This document shows positions 43,723 through 53,509 of a stretch of DNA of 64,000 bases, one piece after another. The stretch lies in NCBI RefSeq assembly GCF_002252475.1, contig NZ_NNRK01000034.1:682001-746000 (forward strand), read 5' to 3'. Origin of the DNA: Brucella rhizosphaerae (GTDB lineage: Bacteria; Pseudomonadota; Alphaproteobacteria; Rhizobiales; Rhizobiaceae). A program made the position numbers and the translations under genes. Each line of letters opens with the position of its first letter. The first letter of the stretch is position 1. The notes beneath the pieces were generated by a model. That model did no database searches. It had not been told where the DNA came from and was given only the letters and a program-made list of their open reading frames with translations.

Positions 43723-43779
43723 ATTTCCATATAATGGTATGAATTTCCATTTTTTAATAATAGCATCTGTAAATGGATA
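43723..43779. promoter_or_regulatory. Repeated ATTTCCAT sites in the gcl promoter region
   Basis: ATTTCCAT occurs at 43723-43730 and 43743-43750, exactly 20 bases (two helical turns) apart. AAATGGAT at 43771 is a related inverted form. The sites lie within the 175-base gap between iclR and gcl and fit a multimeric IclR-type operator. Confidence 0.45.
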
Positions 43780-43803
43780 TGTTTTCCGTAGGAGGAAGCC
43801 GTC

Positions 43804-45588
43804 ATGGCCAGAATGCGTGCAGTCGATGCAGCCATACTTGTGCTGGAGAAGGAAGGAATCAATTGCGCTTTTGGAGTGCCAGGCGCGGCTATCAATCCAT
43901 TTTACTCTGCCATGAAAGCACGAGGGTCCATCCGTCACATTCTGGCGCGCCATGTTGAGGGCGCATCGCATATGGCTGAAGGCTATACCCGTGCGAAACA
44001 TGGCAATATCGGTTTGTGCATCGGCACGTCCGGCCCTGCTGGAACGGATATGATCACCGGCCTTTACTCGGCATCTGCCGATTCAATTCCAATCCTCTGC
44101 GTTACAGGCCAGGCCCCCCGCGCGCGCCTCGACAAAGAGGACTTTCAGGCAGTCGACATTGCCAAGATCGCAGCCTCCGTTACCAAATGGGCGGTTACGG
44201 TTATGGAGCCAGCACTGGTGCCTTTTGTTTTCCAGAAGGCATTTCATATCATGAAGTCGGGTCGTCCCGGCCCGGTGCTGATCGACCTGCCGATCGATGT
44301 CCAGCTCGCGGAAATCGAGTTTGACATCGATACTTATCAGCCGATGGAGGCTTACAAGCCAGCAGCAACGCGGGCTCAGGCTGAGAAGGCGATTGCCATG
44401 CTGAACGAGGCGGAACACCCGCTCATCGTCGCAGGCGGTGGCATCATCAATGCCGATGCATCCGATCTTCTCGTCGAATTTGCAGAAATCACGGGTATTC
44501 CGGTCATTCCAACCCTGATGGGCTGGGGTGTTATTCCTGACGATCATCGTCTCATGGCTGGCATGTGTGGTCTTCAGACCTCGCACCGCTATGGCAATGC
44601 GAGCCTGCTCGCGTCAGATTTTGTCATCGGGATTGGCAACCGTTGGGCAAACCGTCACACCGGCAATGTCGAGACCTATAAGAAAGACCGCAAGTTCATC
44701 CATATTGATATCGAGCCAACGCAGATCGGTCGTGTTTTCGCACCGGATTTTGGTATCGTGTCGGATGCAGGCAAAGCCTTAAAGCTGTTGCTGGATGTCG
44801 CCACCGAATGGAAGACGGCAGGCAAGCTGCGTGACTGGTCAGGCTGGGCGCAGGAATGCGGTGAGCGCAAAAAAACCATGCTGCGCAAGACGCATTTTGA
44901 TCAGACACCGCTCAAGCCGCAGCGCGTTTATGAGGAGATGAACAAGGCATTTGGTCGCGACACCTGCTATGTCACGACAATTGGTCTCAGTCAGATTGCG
45001 GGCGCACAATTCCTGCACGTTTATCGCCCACGCAACTGGATCAATTGCGGTCAGGCCGGCCCATTGGGATGGACATTGCCCGCCGCGCTTGGCGTTCGCG
45101 CAGCAGACCCCGATCGCCCGATTGTTGCGTTATCGGGTGACTATGATTTCCAGTTCATGATTGAAGAACTGGCGGTCGGTGCCCAGCACAAGCTGCCCTA
45201 CATTCATGTGGTTGTGAACAATTCCTATCTCGGCCTCATCCGTCAGGCACAGCGCGGCTTCAATATGGACTTTGAAGTCAGTCTTGCCTTCGACAATATC
45301 AACGCATCGGGTGACGCCGAAAAGGGTTACGGCGTTGATCATGTGGCCGTTGCCGAAGGCCTTGGCTGCAAGGCTATCCGGGTGCGCAGCCCCAACCAGT
45401 TCGCCGAAAGTTTTGAACAGGCAAAGGCGTTGATGGAAGAACATCAGGTGCCGGTGGTTCTGGAGTTCATCCTTGAACGCGTCACCAATATTTCCATGGG
45501 TGCGGATATCGATCAGGTCGTTGAGTTCGAAGAGCTTGCCGAACGTGGCGAAGATGCGCCAACCGCGATTGCAGCTTTATTGGATTAA
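43804..45588 (+). CDS. gcl: Glyoxylate carboligase (tartronate-semialdehyde synthase)
   Basis: This 594-residue ThDP enzyme joins two glyoxylate molecules to tartronate semialdehyde and CO2. It has the three acetolactate-synthase-like domains: an N-terminal PYR domain ([20 protein letters not shown]), a central FAD-binding domain, and a C-terminal ThDP domain with [14 protein letters not shown] and [15 protein letters not shown]. At the position where other ThDP enzymes have the catalytic glutamate (about residue 51), Gcl has valine: [13 protein letters not shown] fits that subfamily. GGAGGAAG precedes the ATG. First gene of gcl-hyi-glxR. Confidence 0.97.
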   Translation: MARMRAVDAAILVLEKEGINCAFGVPGAAINPFYSAMKARGSIRHILARHVEGASHMAEGYTRAKHGNIGLCIGTSGPAGTDMITGLYSASADSIPILCVTGQAPRARLDKEDFQAVDIAKIAASVTKWAVTVMEPALVPFVFQKAFHIMKSGRPGPVLIDLPIDVQLAEIEFDIDTYQPMEAYKPAATRAQAEKAIAMLNEAEHPLIVAGGGIINADASDLLVEFAEITGIPVIPTLMGWGVIPDDHRLMAGMCGLQTSHRYGNASLLASDFVIGIGNRWANRHTGNVETYKKDRKFIHIDIEPTQIGRVFAPDFGIVSDAGKALKLLLDVATEWKTAGKLRDWSGWAQECGERKKTMLRKTHFDQTPLKPQRVYEEMNKAFGRDTCYVTTIGLSQIAGAQFLHVYRPRNWINCGQAGPLGWTLPAALGVRAADPDRPIVALSGDYDFQFMIEELAVGAQHKLPYIHVVVNNSYLGLIRQAQRGFNMDFEVSLAFDNINASGDAEKGYGVDHVAVAEGLGCKAIRVRSPNQFAESFEQAKALMEEHQVPVVLEFILERVTNISMGADIDQVVEFEELAERGEDAPTAIAALLD

Positions 45589-45635
45589 GAGCAATTCCAG
45601 GAACTGCGTAAAAAAGAAACTTAGAGGAGGCGAAA

Positions 45636-46430
45636 ATGCCAAGATTTGCAGCCAATCTCACCATGCTTTTTACCGAAGTGCCGTTCATGGATCGGTTCGC
45701 GCTGGCCGCAAAGGCTGGCTTCACAGGGGTTGAATATCTCTTCCCCTATGATTTCAATCGTCATGAACTGAAAGCCGCACTCACCAAGCACAATCTGGCG
45801 CAGGTGTTGCACAATTTGCCAGCTGGCAACTGGGGCGGTGGCGAACGTGGTATCGCGGTTCTGCCTGATCGTATCGATGAGTTTCGGCGTGGTGTCGCCG
45901 ACGCAATTGACTATGCCACAGCGCTCAACTGTTCGCAGGTAAATTGCCTCGCGGGTATTGCGCCGCAAGGCGCCGATCCTGATGTGCTGCGTGCGACCTT
46001 CGTCAGCAATCTGCGGCTTGCATCGAAGGAACTTGGCAAACACGGCATCCGCCTGCTGATCGAGCCGATCAATCACTATGATATTCCGGGCTTCTACCTC
46101 AACACGGTCGAACAGGCAGTTTCGATTATCGATGAGGTCGGCAGTAACAACCTGTTCATCCAGTATGACCTCTATCACCAGCAGCGCACACGCGGCGAAC
46201 TGATCGCCACTTATGAGCGCTACAAGCCACTGATCGCGCATGTTCAGCTTGCCGATAATCCGGGTCGTAACGAGCCGGGCACGGGCGAAATCAACTATCC
46301 ATACGTGTTCGAAGCACTGAAAGCCGCTGGTTACAAGGGCTGGATCGGCTGCGAATACAAGCCAAAGACCACCACCGAAGACGGTCTTGGCTGGTTTAAA
46401 CAATATGAAGCCGAACGGCTTAGTGCATAG
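45636..46430 (+). CDS. hyi: Hydroxypyruvate isomerase
   Basis: This 264-residue TIM-barrel protein interconverts hydroxypyruvate and tartronate semialdehyde. It matches the Hyi family: PRFAANLTMLFTEVPFMDRFALAAKAGFTGVEYLFPYDF, the metal-binding EPINHYDIPGFYLN, YDLYHQQRTRGEL, HVQLADNPGRNEPGTGEINYP. AGAGGAGGCG gives a strong ribosome site before the ATG. It lies between gcl and glxR; a short RIME remnant (GAGCAATTCCAGG) sits after the gcl stop. Confidence 0.96.
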   Translation: MPRFAANLTMLFTEVPFMDRFALAAKAGFTGVEYLFPYDFNRHELKAALTKHNLAQVLHNLPAGNWGGGERGIAVLPDRIDEFRRGVADAIDYATALNCSQVNCLAGIAPQGADPDVLRATFVSNLRLASKELGKHGIRLLIEPINHYDIPGFYLNTVEQAVSIIDEVGSNNLFIQYDLYHQQRTRGELIATYERYKPLIAHVQLADNPGRNEPGTGEINYPYVFEALKAAGYKGWIGCEYKPKTTTEDGLGWFKQYEAERLSA

Positions 46431-46441
46431 GGAGATTTGTC

Positions 46442-47326
46442 ATGGCCAAGATCGGCTTCATCGGACTGGGGATCATGGGCAAGCCAATGGCGCAGCATTT
46501 GCAAAATGCGGGCCACCAGCTTTTCACCTCAAAGCACACACAGCCACCGCACAAGGATTTGCTGGATGCAGGACTGACTGTCCTCGATACGCCAAAGGCA
46601 GTGGCTGCTGAATGTGAAACAATCATCCTCATGCTGCCGGATACGCCTCAGGTCGCAGAAGTTCTTTTCAACGAGAATGGCGTCGCTGAAGGTCTCGGCA
46701 AAGGCAAAACGCTTATCGATATGAGCTCGATTTCGCCTATCGAGACCAAGGAATTTGCAAAGAAAGTCCGGGCAACGGGTGCGGAATACATCGATGCGCC
46801 AGTGTCAGGCGGCGAAGTCGGCGCGAAGAACGCCAGCCTTTCGATCATGGCAGGCGGCGCGCAGGCAACATTCGATGCAGCACTACCCTTGCTGAAGCTC
46901 ATGGGCAAAAACATCACGCTGGTCGGGGATTGCGGTGATGGTCAGACGACCAAAGTAGCCAATCAGATCATCGTAGCACTCAATATTGAGGCTGTTGCCG
47001 AAGCACTGGTTTTTGCCTCCAAGGCGGGTGCCGATCCGGCAAAGGTGCGTGAAGCGCTGATGGGTGGCTTTGCTGCATCGCGCATTCTGGAAGTCCACGG
47101 TGAACGCATGATCAAGCGTACATTCGATCCAGGGTTCCGCATTTCACTGCACCAGAAGGATTTGAACCTGGCGCTTCAGGGAGCGAAAGCTCTCGGTGTA
47201 TCGCTGCCGAACACGGCAACAGCACAGGAATTGTTCAACTCCTGTGCAGCCCATGGCGACGATGGTCTGGATCACTCCGGACTGGTACGGGCGCTGGAAC
47301 GTATGGCAAATCACGACGTTGCTTAG
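46442..47326 (+). CDS. glxR: 2-hydroxy-3-oxopropionate (tartronate semialdehyde) reductase
   Basis: This 294-residue beta-hydroxyacid dehydrogenase reduces tartronate semialdehyde to D-glycerate. It has the NAD(P)-binding loop KIGFIGLGIMGKPMAQHL, the substrate motif DAPVSGGEVGAKNASLSIM, the catalytic lysine in GDGQTTKVANQIIVALNI and the C-terminal FDPGFRISLHQKDLNLAL. It starts 11 bases after hyi, in one operon with gcl and hyi. Confidence 0.96.
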   Translation: MAKIGFIGLGIMGKPMAQHLQNAGHQLFTSKHTQPPHKDLLDAGLTVLDTPKAVAAECETIILMLPDTPQVAEVLFNENGVAEGLGKGKTLIDMSSISPIETKEFAKKVRATGAEYIDAPVSGGEVGAKNASLSIMAGGAQATFDAALPLLKLMGKNITLVGDCGDGQTTKVANQIIVALNIEAVAEALVFASKAGADPAKVREALMGGFAASRILEVHGERMIKRTFDPGFRISLHQKDLNLALQGAKALGVSLPNTATAQELFNSCAAHGDDGLDHSGLVRALERMANHDVA

Positions 47327-47455
47327 CTCAAGAGGTTGATTTCTCTGGAGGGGAGAAGATGGAGCTGGCTTTCTGGAGGAGAAGGCCGGCTCCATTGCTT
47401 TTATAAGCGCGGCACGGAATAGTGTTGCCAAACAATAATCAAGACCGGGAATCTC

Positions 47456-48751
47456 ATGACTGCCATCACCGATCCGAAGAAGTTTCTGACCAGTCTTTTC
47501 GATGCGGCCGTTGCTGCGGCTGACCCTGAGCTGGTGATCCGCGCCAATCTGCCGGCAAAGCCCAAAGGCCGGACGATTGTGATTGGTGCTGGCAAGGGTT
47601 CGGCGCAGATGGCGGCTGCTTTCGAGCGAGCATGGGCCGAGCGACATGAGCATGAGGATGCACCGCTCGAAGGTGTTGTTGTCACGCGCTATGGCTATGG
47701 AGCGCCTTGCAAAACCATTGAGATCATCGAGGCGTCGCATCCGGTTCCTGATGATGCAGGACTGACAGCCTCGAAACGATTGTTTGATGTGGTGTCCAAT
47801 CTCACCGAAGATGACCTTGTCGTGGCGCTCATTTCCGGTGGCGGTTCGGCACTTCTGCCATCACCGCCCGAGGGGCTCACGCTCGAGGATGAAATTGCGG
47901 TCAATAAAGTACTGCTGGCATCCGGTGCACCGATTTCAGCGATGAATGCCGTTAGAAAGCATCTTTCCACCATCAAGGGTGGACGGCTCGCGGCCGCTGC
48001 TCACCCCGCCAAAGTCTTTTCGCTGGTGGTTTCCGATATTCCCGGCGACAACCCGGCTTTCGTTGCATCTGGGCCGACCGTGCCGGATGAAACCAATCGC
48101 GATGAGGCGTTGAAGATCATCGAACGCTATGGCCTGGAATTACCCGACGCTGTGCTTGCTCATATCAAGAGTGAAAAGGCCCACGCGCCAAAGCCTGACG
48201 ACAAGATTTTTGCCCAGAATGAAGTGCGCGTAATTGCTTCAGCAGCTGTTTCGCTTGAAGCCGCTGTTAAGGAAGCTGAACGACACGGTGTTGAGGCCGT
48301 CATTCTATCTGATGCGATGGAGGGTGAGGCACGTGAGGTAGCTCATGTTCATGCGGCAATTGCCCGCGAAGTGGCAGACCGCGATCGTCCGTTCAAGAAG
48401 CCAATAGTTATCCTCTCAGGCGGTGAAACCACTGTGACCATTCGGGGAAAAGGTGGCAAGGGCGGGCGCAACAGCGAGTTTCTGCTGTCCTTCGCGCTGG
48501 ATATCGATGGCTATAAAAATATTCACGCGCTGGCAGCCGATACCGATGGCATCGACGGTTCGGAAGATAATGCCGGAGCTTTTGCCGATGGTACAACAGT
48601 TTCGCGACTGCAGAAGGCGGGTGAGGACGGTGCTGCGCGGCTGAATGCCAATGATGCATGGACTGCATTTGACGCCATCGATGATCTGTTTACGCCCGGT
48701 CCTACTGGCACAAACGTCAATGATCTGAGAGCTATTTTGATAGTGGCTTAG
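47456..48751 (+). CDS. Glycerate 2-kinase
   Basis: This 431-residue MOFRL-family kinase (TtuD/GckA type) phosphorylates D-glycerate to 2-phosphoglycerate. An N-terminal domain contains VIGAGKGSAQMAAAFERAW and LISGGGSALLPSPPEGLTLEDE, with the MNAVRKHLSTIKGGRLA motif. The C-terminal MOFRL domain includes LSGGETTVTIRGKGGKGGRNSEFLL and AADTDGIDGSEDNAGAF. It completes the route from glyoxylate into glycolysis. It is 129 bases after glxR. Its last 20 bases overlap the end of ccoS on the opposite strand. Confidence 0.94.
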   Translation: MTAITDPKKFLTSLFDAAVAAADPELVIRANLPAKPKGRTIVIGAGKGSAQMAAAFERAWAERHEHEDAPLEGVVVTRYGYGAPCKTIEIIEASHPVPDDAGLTASKRLFDVVSNLTEDDLVVALISGGGSALLPSPPEGLTLEDEIAVNKVLLASGAPISAMNAVRKHLSTIKGGRLAAAAHPAKVFSLVVSDIPGDNPAFVASGPTVPDETNRDEALKIIERYGLELPDAVLAHIKSEKAHAPKPDDKIFAQNEVRVIASAAVSLEAAVKEAERHGVEAVILSDAMEGEAREVAHVHAAIAREVADRDRPFKKPIVILSGGETTVTIRGKGGKGGRNSEFLLSFALDIDGYKNIHALAADTDGIDGSEDNAGAFADGTTVSRLQKAGEDGAARLNANDAWTAFDAIDDLFTPGPTGTNVNDLRAILIVA

Positions 48752-48890
48752 TTTCGTCGTCGATAAGTATCCGGGTGGCGGCTCCGTCTAAGTCTTCATA
48801 CTGGCCATTTTTCAGGGACCACAAAAACCCGACGAGTCCCAGCGCGCCCAAAAACAGCGCGATGGGAATGAGAAAAAGAAGTCCGCTCAT
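48732..48890 (-). CDS. ccoS: cbb3 oxidase maturation protein CcoS
   Basis: This 52-residue single-helix membrane protein reads MSGLLFLIPIALFLGALGLV, then GFLWSLKNGQYEDLDGAATR and a short acidic tail ILIDDETKPLSK. The W-S-x-x-x-G-Q-Y-x-D-L-D-G-x-x-x-R-I-L pattern is the CcoS signature. CcoS helps insert haem and copper into CcoN. Its ATG overlaps the ccoI stop as ATGA. It runs 20 bases into the 3' end of the convergent glycerate kinase gene. Confidence 0.95.
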   Translation of the reverse strand: MSGLLFLIPIALFLGALGLVGFLWSLKNGQYEDLDGAATRILIDDETKPLSK

Positions 48891-51145
48891 TTGTGCGCTT
48901 CCTTCATGATGACAGTGGTTGCAACGGCCGTTTGCACCTGCTGCTTTTGTTTTCCGGCGCGCAATCGCATGGCATTGCTGACAACCACGATAGACGATAG
49001 CGACATAGAAAGAGCGGCCACCAGTGGCGTCACATAGCCGAAAATCGCGATGGGTACCGCGATGATATTGTAACCAATGGAAAGCGCAAAGTTCTGCTGA
49101 ACAAGTCTGCCTGCTTCTTTCGAGACCGCAAAAGCAAGCGGCACGGCAGAAAGGCTTTCGCGCAGGAAGACGAAATCCGCAGCATTGCGGCCAATATCGG
49201 CAGCCGTTGCAGGAGCCATGGAGACATGAGCGGCAACGAGGGCCGGAGCATCGTTCAGCCCATCACCCACCATCAGCACTTTGCGACCGTCAGCGGCCAG
49301 ATCTCGTACAAGCGCTGCCTTATCAGCAGGCAAAACTTCGCCGCGATAGCTGTCGACGCCGAGATAGAGTGCCAGTTTGCGCACGGCAGACAGCTTGTCA
49401 CCGGAAATGATCTCGAGCGTCAACCCACAGCGTTTGAGTTTGTCGATTGCAGCGAGCGCATCTTCGCGCGGCTGATCTTCAAAGCGAAAAGTTGCAACCA
49501 GCTTCCCGTTGATGGAAAGACAGGTCTCCGGGCCGTCAGAATGCGAAAGACTGGTATTGCTATCCGCCCATTCGCGCTTGCCAAGCCGATAAATGGTACC
49601 ATTCAGCTCTGCTTCAATACCAGAACCCGCCACCTCCTCAATGCGCGTGAAAGCGGTCATCGGTTTAGCGCCTGATAGCAGTGCCAGCGCACGTGACAAT
49701 GGATGGCGCGAATAGAGTGACAGTTCGGTGGCAATTTCGAGATTGTCCGGGTCAATCTCACCATGATCAATCAATTGCGGCTGACCAAGTGTCAGCGTGC
49801 CGGTCTTATCGAAGATGGCAGTGTCGATCTCGGCCATCCGCTCCATGGCGGAACCGTCCTTGATCATGATGCCGTTTTCAAACAGGCGACGCGCTGCAAC
49901 TACCTGAACGATTGGCACGGCAAGCGCCAACGCACAGGGGCAGGTGATGATAAGCGTGCAGATCGCAATATAAATGGATCGATACCAGTCACCGCCCGTG
50001 TAAATCATCCAGCCGACAAATGCCGCAAAAGCTATCGTATGGACCATCGGCACATAAAGCTCGGACGCACGGTCGGCGAGGCGGCGATAATAGGCGCGGC
50101 CACCTTCGGCTATATCCATCAAGCGCACCATTTCGGCAAGGAAGGAATCCTTGGCTTCCGCTGTGGCGCGAATGACGAGCGGTGCGGAAAGGTTCATGGT
50201 GCCCGCACGAATATCGGAACCGGGGCCAACTGGTACGGCGTCACTTTCGCCCGATGCGATGGCGCAGTCGAGTTCGGAACGACCATCTTCCACCCTGGCG
50301 TCGACCGGTACACGTTCGCCTGCTGCAAGGATGATCCGCATTCCTGGTCGAATTTCATTGACCGGCAGATAGTTGCGCTCATCATTTTCGCCGATCACCA
50401 CTGCACCACGAGGGCTGAGCTGTGCCAAACCGCGAACAGCCGAACGCGCGCGTGCACGCATGAGATAATCGAGTGTGCGACCGACCAGCAGGAAGAAAAG
50501 CAGCGATACCGAGGCATCGAAATAGGCGTGTTGGCCATGGTTCAGCGTCTCATAAACGCTCATGCCGAAGGCGAGTGAAATAGCGAGCGCAATCGGTACA
50601 TCCATATTCACACGCCGGGCGCGCAAGGCATTCCACGCGGAAACATAGAAAATCCGACCTGAATAGATCAGTGTCGGCAGAGCAATAAGACCGGAAATCC
50701 AGTGAAACATATCGCGGGTGGCTGCGTCTGCACCGGACCAGACCGCAACAGACAATAACATCACATTGCTGGAGGCAAAGGCCGCAACACCAAGTGCGAT
50801 CAGGAGCCGCGTGAAGGTGGGGTCCTTATCCTGCACCATGTCAAAGATGTGTGCTTCATAACCAAGACTGCGCAGTGGATCAACGACATCGGGCGGTGTT
50901 TCTCCATCCGTCCAGCGGATGGTGACGCGGCGTGCGGTCAGGTTGACGCGAACATAGTTGACACCCTTGAGTTTGCCGAGCGCATCTTCAATGGTCTTGA
51001 TGCAGAGACCGCAATGAACACCGGGAACCGAGAGATCAAGTTGCCGCAGCCCATCGCCAAGTGCGCGGCTTGCTATCTGCATTTCCTCTGGCGAGACGGC
51101 CTGAATGACGGTGGCTATCTGAGCATTTTCAACGCAACAACTCAT
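48887..51145 (-). CDS. ccoI: Copper-exporting-type P-type ATPase CcoI/FixI
   Basis: This 752-residue P1B ATPase supplies copper for assembly of the cbb3 oxidase. The N-terminus has cysteines (MSCCVEN) and a heavy-metal-associated domain with GVHCGLCIKTIEDAL near residue 43. Eight membrane helices follow, including ITCPCALALAVPIVQ with the CPC metal site. The phosphorylation motif is FDKTGTLTLGQP and the hinge is MVGDGLNDAPAL. ATGA overlaps link it to ccoH before and ccoS after. Confidence 0.96.
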   Translation of the reverse strand: MSCCVENAQIATVIQAVSPEEMQIASRALGDGLRQLDLSVPGVHCGLCIKTIEDALGKLKGVNYVRVNLTARRVTIRWTDGETPPDVVDPLRSLGYEAHIFDMVQDKDPTFTRLLIALGVAAFASSNVMLLSVAVWSGADAATRDMFHWISGLIALPTLIYSGRIFYVSAWNALRARRVNMDVPIALAISLAFGMSVYETLNHGQHAYFDASVSLLFFLLVGRTLDYLMRARARSAVRGLAQLSPRGAVVIGENDERNYLPVNEIRPGMRIILAAGERVPVDARVEDGRSELDCAIASGESDAVPVGPGSDIRAGTMNLSAPLVIRATAEAKDSFLAEMVRLMDIAEGGRAYYRRLADRASELYVPMVHTIAFAAFVGWMIYTGGDWYRSIYIAICTLIITCPCALALAVPIVQVVAARRLFENGIMIKDGSAMERMAEIDTAIFDKTGTLTLGQPQLIDHGEIDPDNLEIATELSLYSRHPLSRALALLSGAKPMTAFTRIEEVAGSGIEAELNGTIYRLGKREWADSNTSLSHSDGPETCLSINGKLVATFRFEDQPREDALAAIDKLKRCGLTLEIISGDKLSAVRKLALYLGVDSYRGEVLPADKAALVRDLAADGRKVLMVGDGLNDAPALVAAHVSMAPATAADIGRNAADFVFLRESLSAVPLAFAVSKEAGRLVQQNFALSIGYNIIAVPIAIFGYVTPLVAALSMSLSSIVVVSNAMRLRAGKQKQQVQTAVATTVIMKEAHK

Positions 51146-51654
51146 AAGATCCTCCCGTCCTTCACAAGAACGCGGATGATGTGGCGATATGGGTCTTCAA
51201 GACCAGCATCTGCCCCGATATCGGCATTGACTTCCATGATCCAGGCGCCTTCGCCAAGTTCGAGCGGCGCGGTCAGCACACCCGCTTCAGAGGTGATAAG
51301 AGTTATTTTGGTGTCGTGGACATCACCGACCGGGCGCTTGAATTCAGCAGTCCCCCCCGTCACGGCAACAGCATTACCGTCATGATCTACGAGCTTCCAA
51401 ATGAATACACCTTCCGCATAGAACGGCTGTGACTGCCACCCGAGTGCGGCCTGGACTTTGCCGGTCTCGGCTTTGTCGTTGAACTCCTGGCTTGCGACAT
51501 AGGTGTTTTTCACCACAAGTCCGCTCCAGCTGCTGACCGCCTTGTAAGCCATTGTCATGTTGACAGCGATGATCACACCAAAGAAGGCAACCATGATGCC
51601 CAGCATGTGCCAGCCAGTGAACGTGCCTGGGCTTTTTGATTTCGCTGACATCAT
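51142..51654 (-). CDS. ccoH: FixH-family protein CcoH
   Basis: This 170-residue protein has one N-terminal membrane helix (GWHMLGIMVAFFGVIIAVNMTMAYKAVSSWSG), then a periplasmic domain with the FixH pattern VKNTYVASQEFNDKAETGKVQAALGWQ and LVDHDGNAV. It is required for stability or assembly of the cbb3 oxidase. It overlaps ccoG and ccoI by 4 bases each, giving tight coupling of the assembly genes. Confidence 0.94.
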   Translation of the reverse strand: MMSAKSKSPGTFTGWHMLGIMVAFFGVIIAVNMTMAYKAVSSWSGLVVKNTYVASQEFNDKAETGKVQAALGWQSQPFYAEGVFIWKLVDHDGNAVAVTGGTAEFKRPVGDVHDTKITLITSEAGVLTAPLELGEGAWIMEVNADIGADAGLEDPYRHIIRVLVKDGRIL

Positions 51655-53216
51655 CTCTTCTCCGGGGCCATGAAGGTTGCTTTGTATCGGGCGCTTTCGG
51701 AGCCGTCCGCATCGCGCACTTCGATTTCATAGTCGGAGCGTGGCTCCGTGATTGCATCATGCGGCAGGGTTACGAAAACGCGCAGTGTCTTCAGCCGGTC
51801 GGGTTCAACCGGCACGTCGTAATGGCCATCCGCATCGATGTTTTCGTCCTGAACTGTCAGTGTAGCGCCCGACAGGCCTTCTATGGACAGACGGAAAGTG
51901 CGCGGAACCGGGATCATATTGAGCAATTTGACTGTGTAGCCATTGCGGATGGAGCCATCCGACAGCAGCACATATTGCGGGGTACGATCATGCAGCACAT
52001 TGATGCCGATACGCTGACGCATGGAAAGCGAGATGACCAGTGTGAGGCCGATCAGCGCCCAGACGATGAAATAAAACAGGATGCGCGGACGCAGAACTTT
52101 CTTGAGAGACAGGTGTTCGACCGCACTGGAAAACTTGTTCGGTGCTTCATAGACGCGTGTCGGATTGATAGGGGCCGTACCGTTAATCGTGGCAAGGTCC
52201 ATGTTTGAATTATAATCAGCAAGTGTTGCATAGGAGATAAGCCCGCGTTCTTTGCCGACCTTATCCATGACGGAGTTACAGGCATCAATGCAAAGCGCGC
52301 AGGTGATACATTCAAGCTGCTGCCCGTCGCGAATGTCGATACCCATCGGGCAGGCGGCAACGCAAGCATTACAATCGACGCAATCGCCAACGGTTTCACC
52401 TGCGGCAACTGCCTTTTTTGCGTGACGTGACCGCGGTTCGCCGCGCCAGTCATTATAGGTGACGGTGAGCGAATTTTCGTCGAGCATGGCGGCCTGAATG
52501 CGTGGCCAGGGGCACATATAGGTGCAGACCTGCTCACGCATCAAACCACCAAAAACATAAGTCGTGGCGGTGAGAATAGCGACGGTGAAATAGGCGACGG
52601 GTGCTGCCTGAGCCGTGACGAAATCCAAGAGCAGGGTGGGCGCGTCGGCAAAATAGAAGATCCATGCGCCACCCGTCAGGATGCCGATCAATATCCAGAC
52701 ACCATGCTTGCTCACTCGCTTCCAGACCTTGTCAAAGGTCCATGGTGCCTTGTCGAGTTTCATTCGGGCGTTGCGGTCGCCCTCGATGGCGCGCTCGACA
52801 ACAAGATAGAGATCGACCCAGACGGTCTGGGGGCAAGTGTAGCCACACCACGCGCGACCAGCAGCAGCTGTCACCAGAAACAGACCGAGGCCCGCCATGA
52901 TGAGCAGGCCCGCAACATAATAGAATTCCTGCGGCCAGATTTCGATGAAGAAGAAATAGAAACGGCGATTGGCAAGATCAATCAACACCGCCTGATCGGG
53001 CGCATAGGGGCCGCGATCCCAGCGCAGCCACGGCGTCAGGTAATAGATCCCCAATGTGATGAACATGATGATCCATTTGAAGCGGCGGAACTCACCCTGC
53101 ACACGCTTCGGAAAAATCTTCACCCGCGCCGCATAAAGCGACTTCCCACTTTTAGGGAGACGGGTCTTGGGGGAGTTGACTGCCTGAACGTCTATGCGTT
53201 CGACATCGTCTGACAT
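51651..53216 (-). CDS. ccoG: cbb3 oxidase accessory protein CcoG (polyferredoxin)
   Basis: This 521-residue membrane protein (FixG/RdxA) has five membrane helices. Two ferredoxin-type 4Fe-4S motifs lie in CVDCNACVAACPMGIDIRDG and ECITCALCIDACNSVMDK, and an immunoglobulin-like C-terminal domain follows. AAGRAWCGYTCPQTVW is the characteristic NosR/CcoG-type membrane motif. It is thought to reduce copper for CcoN. I start at ATG 53216 (MSDDVERID); the frame is open to 53321 without family similarity. First gene of ccoG-H-I-S. Confidence 0.95.
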   Translation of the reverse strand: MSDDVERIDVQAVNSPKTRLPKSGKSLYAARVKIFPKRVQGEFRRFKWIIMFITLGIYYLTPWLRWDRGPYAPDQAVLIDLANRRFYFFFIEIWPQEFYYVAGLLIMAGLGLFLVTAAAGRAWCGYTCPQTVWVDLYLVVERAIEGDRNARMKLDKAPWTFDKVWKRVSKHGVWILIGILTGGAWIFYFADAPTLLLDFVTAQAAPVAYFTVAILTATTYVFGGLMREQVCTYMCPWPRIQAAMLDENSLTVTYNDWRGEPRSRHAKKAVAAGETVGDCVDCNACVAACPMGIDIRDGQQLECITCALCIDACNSVMDKVGKERGLISYATLADYNSNMDLATINGTAPINPTRVYEAPNKFSSAVEHLSLKKVLRPRILFYFIVWALIGLTLVISLSMRQRIGINVLHDRTPQYVLLSDGSIRNGYTVKLLNMIPVPRTFRLSIEGLSGATLTVQDENIDADGHYDVPVEPDRLKTLRVFVTLPHDAITEPRSDYEIEVRDADGSESARYKATFMAPEKR

Positions 53217-53509
53217 TTGCCTTGCTCCTGAAGCGCGATGCCGGACAGACAGAAGCTGGCTTGCCGGTAGATCGCACTTGCAACAATTGAGAGCGGGGTG
53301 GTTATTCGCCGTCCGTTCCAATGCAGTGATATGAGAGCAGCCCCGATTTGCCGTTCAACTGAAGCTGCCCTTGTTGTCACTGGCCCCGTTACGGGGCCAA
53401 TGGTCGTTAGAGCGGGTCCAGTTAAGACTGAATTGTTGAAACCGCTCTAACTATTTGTTTTTACGCTTTATCCTACGCAAAGACGCTGCGCACTTTTGCT
53501 GGAAATGCT
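53217..53509. other. Gap between ccoP and ccoG
   Basis: This 293-base gap separates the two cbb3 operons on the minus strand. It holds the RIME1-like element (53408-53512) and presumably the ccoG promoter. I find no clear FNR box here. Confidence 0.45.
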
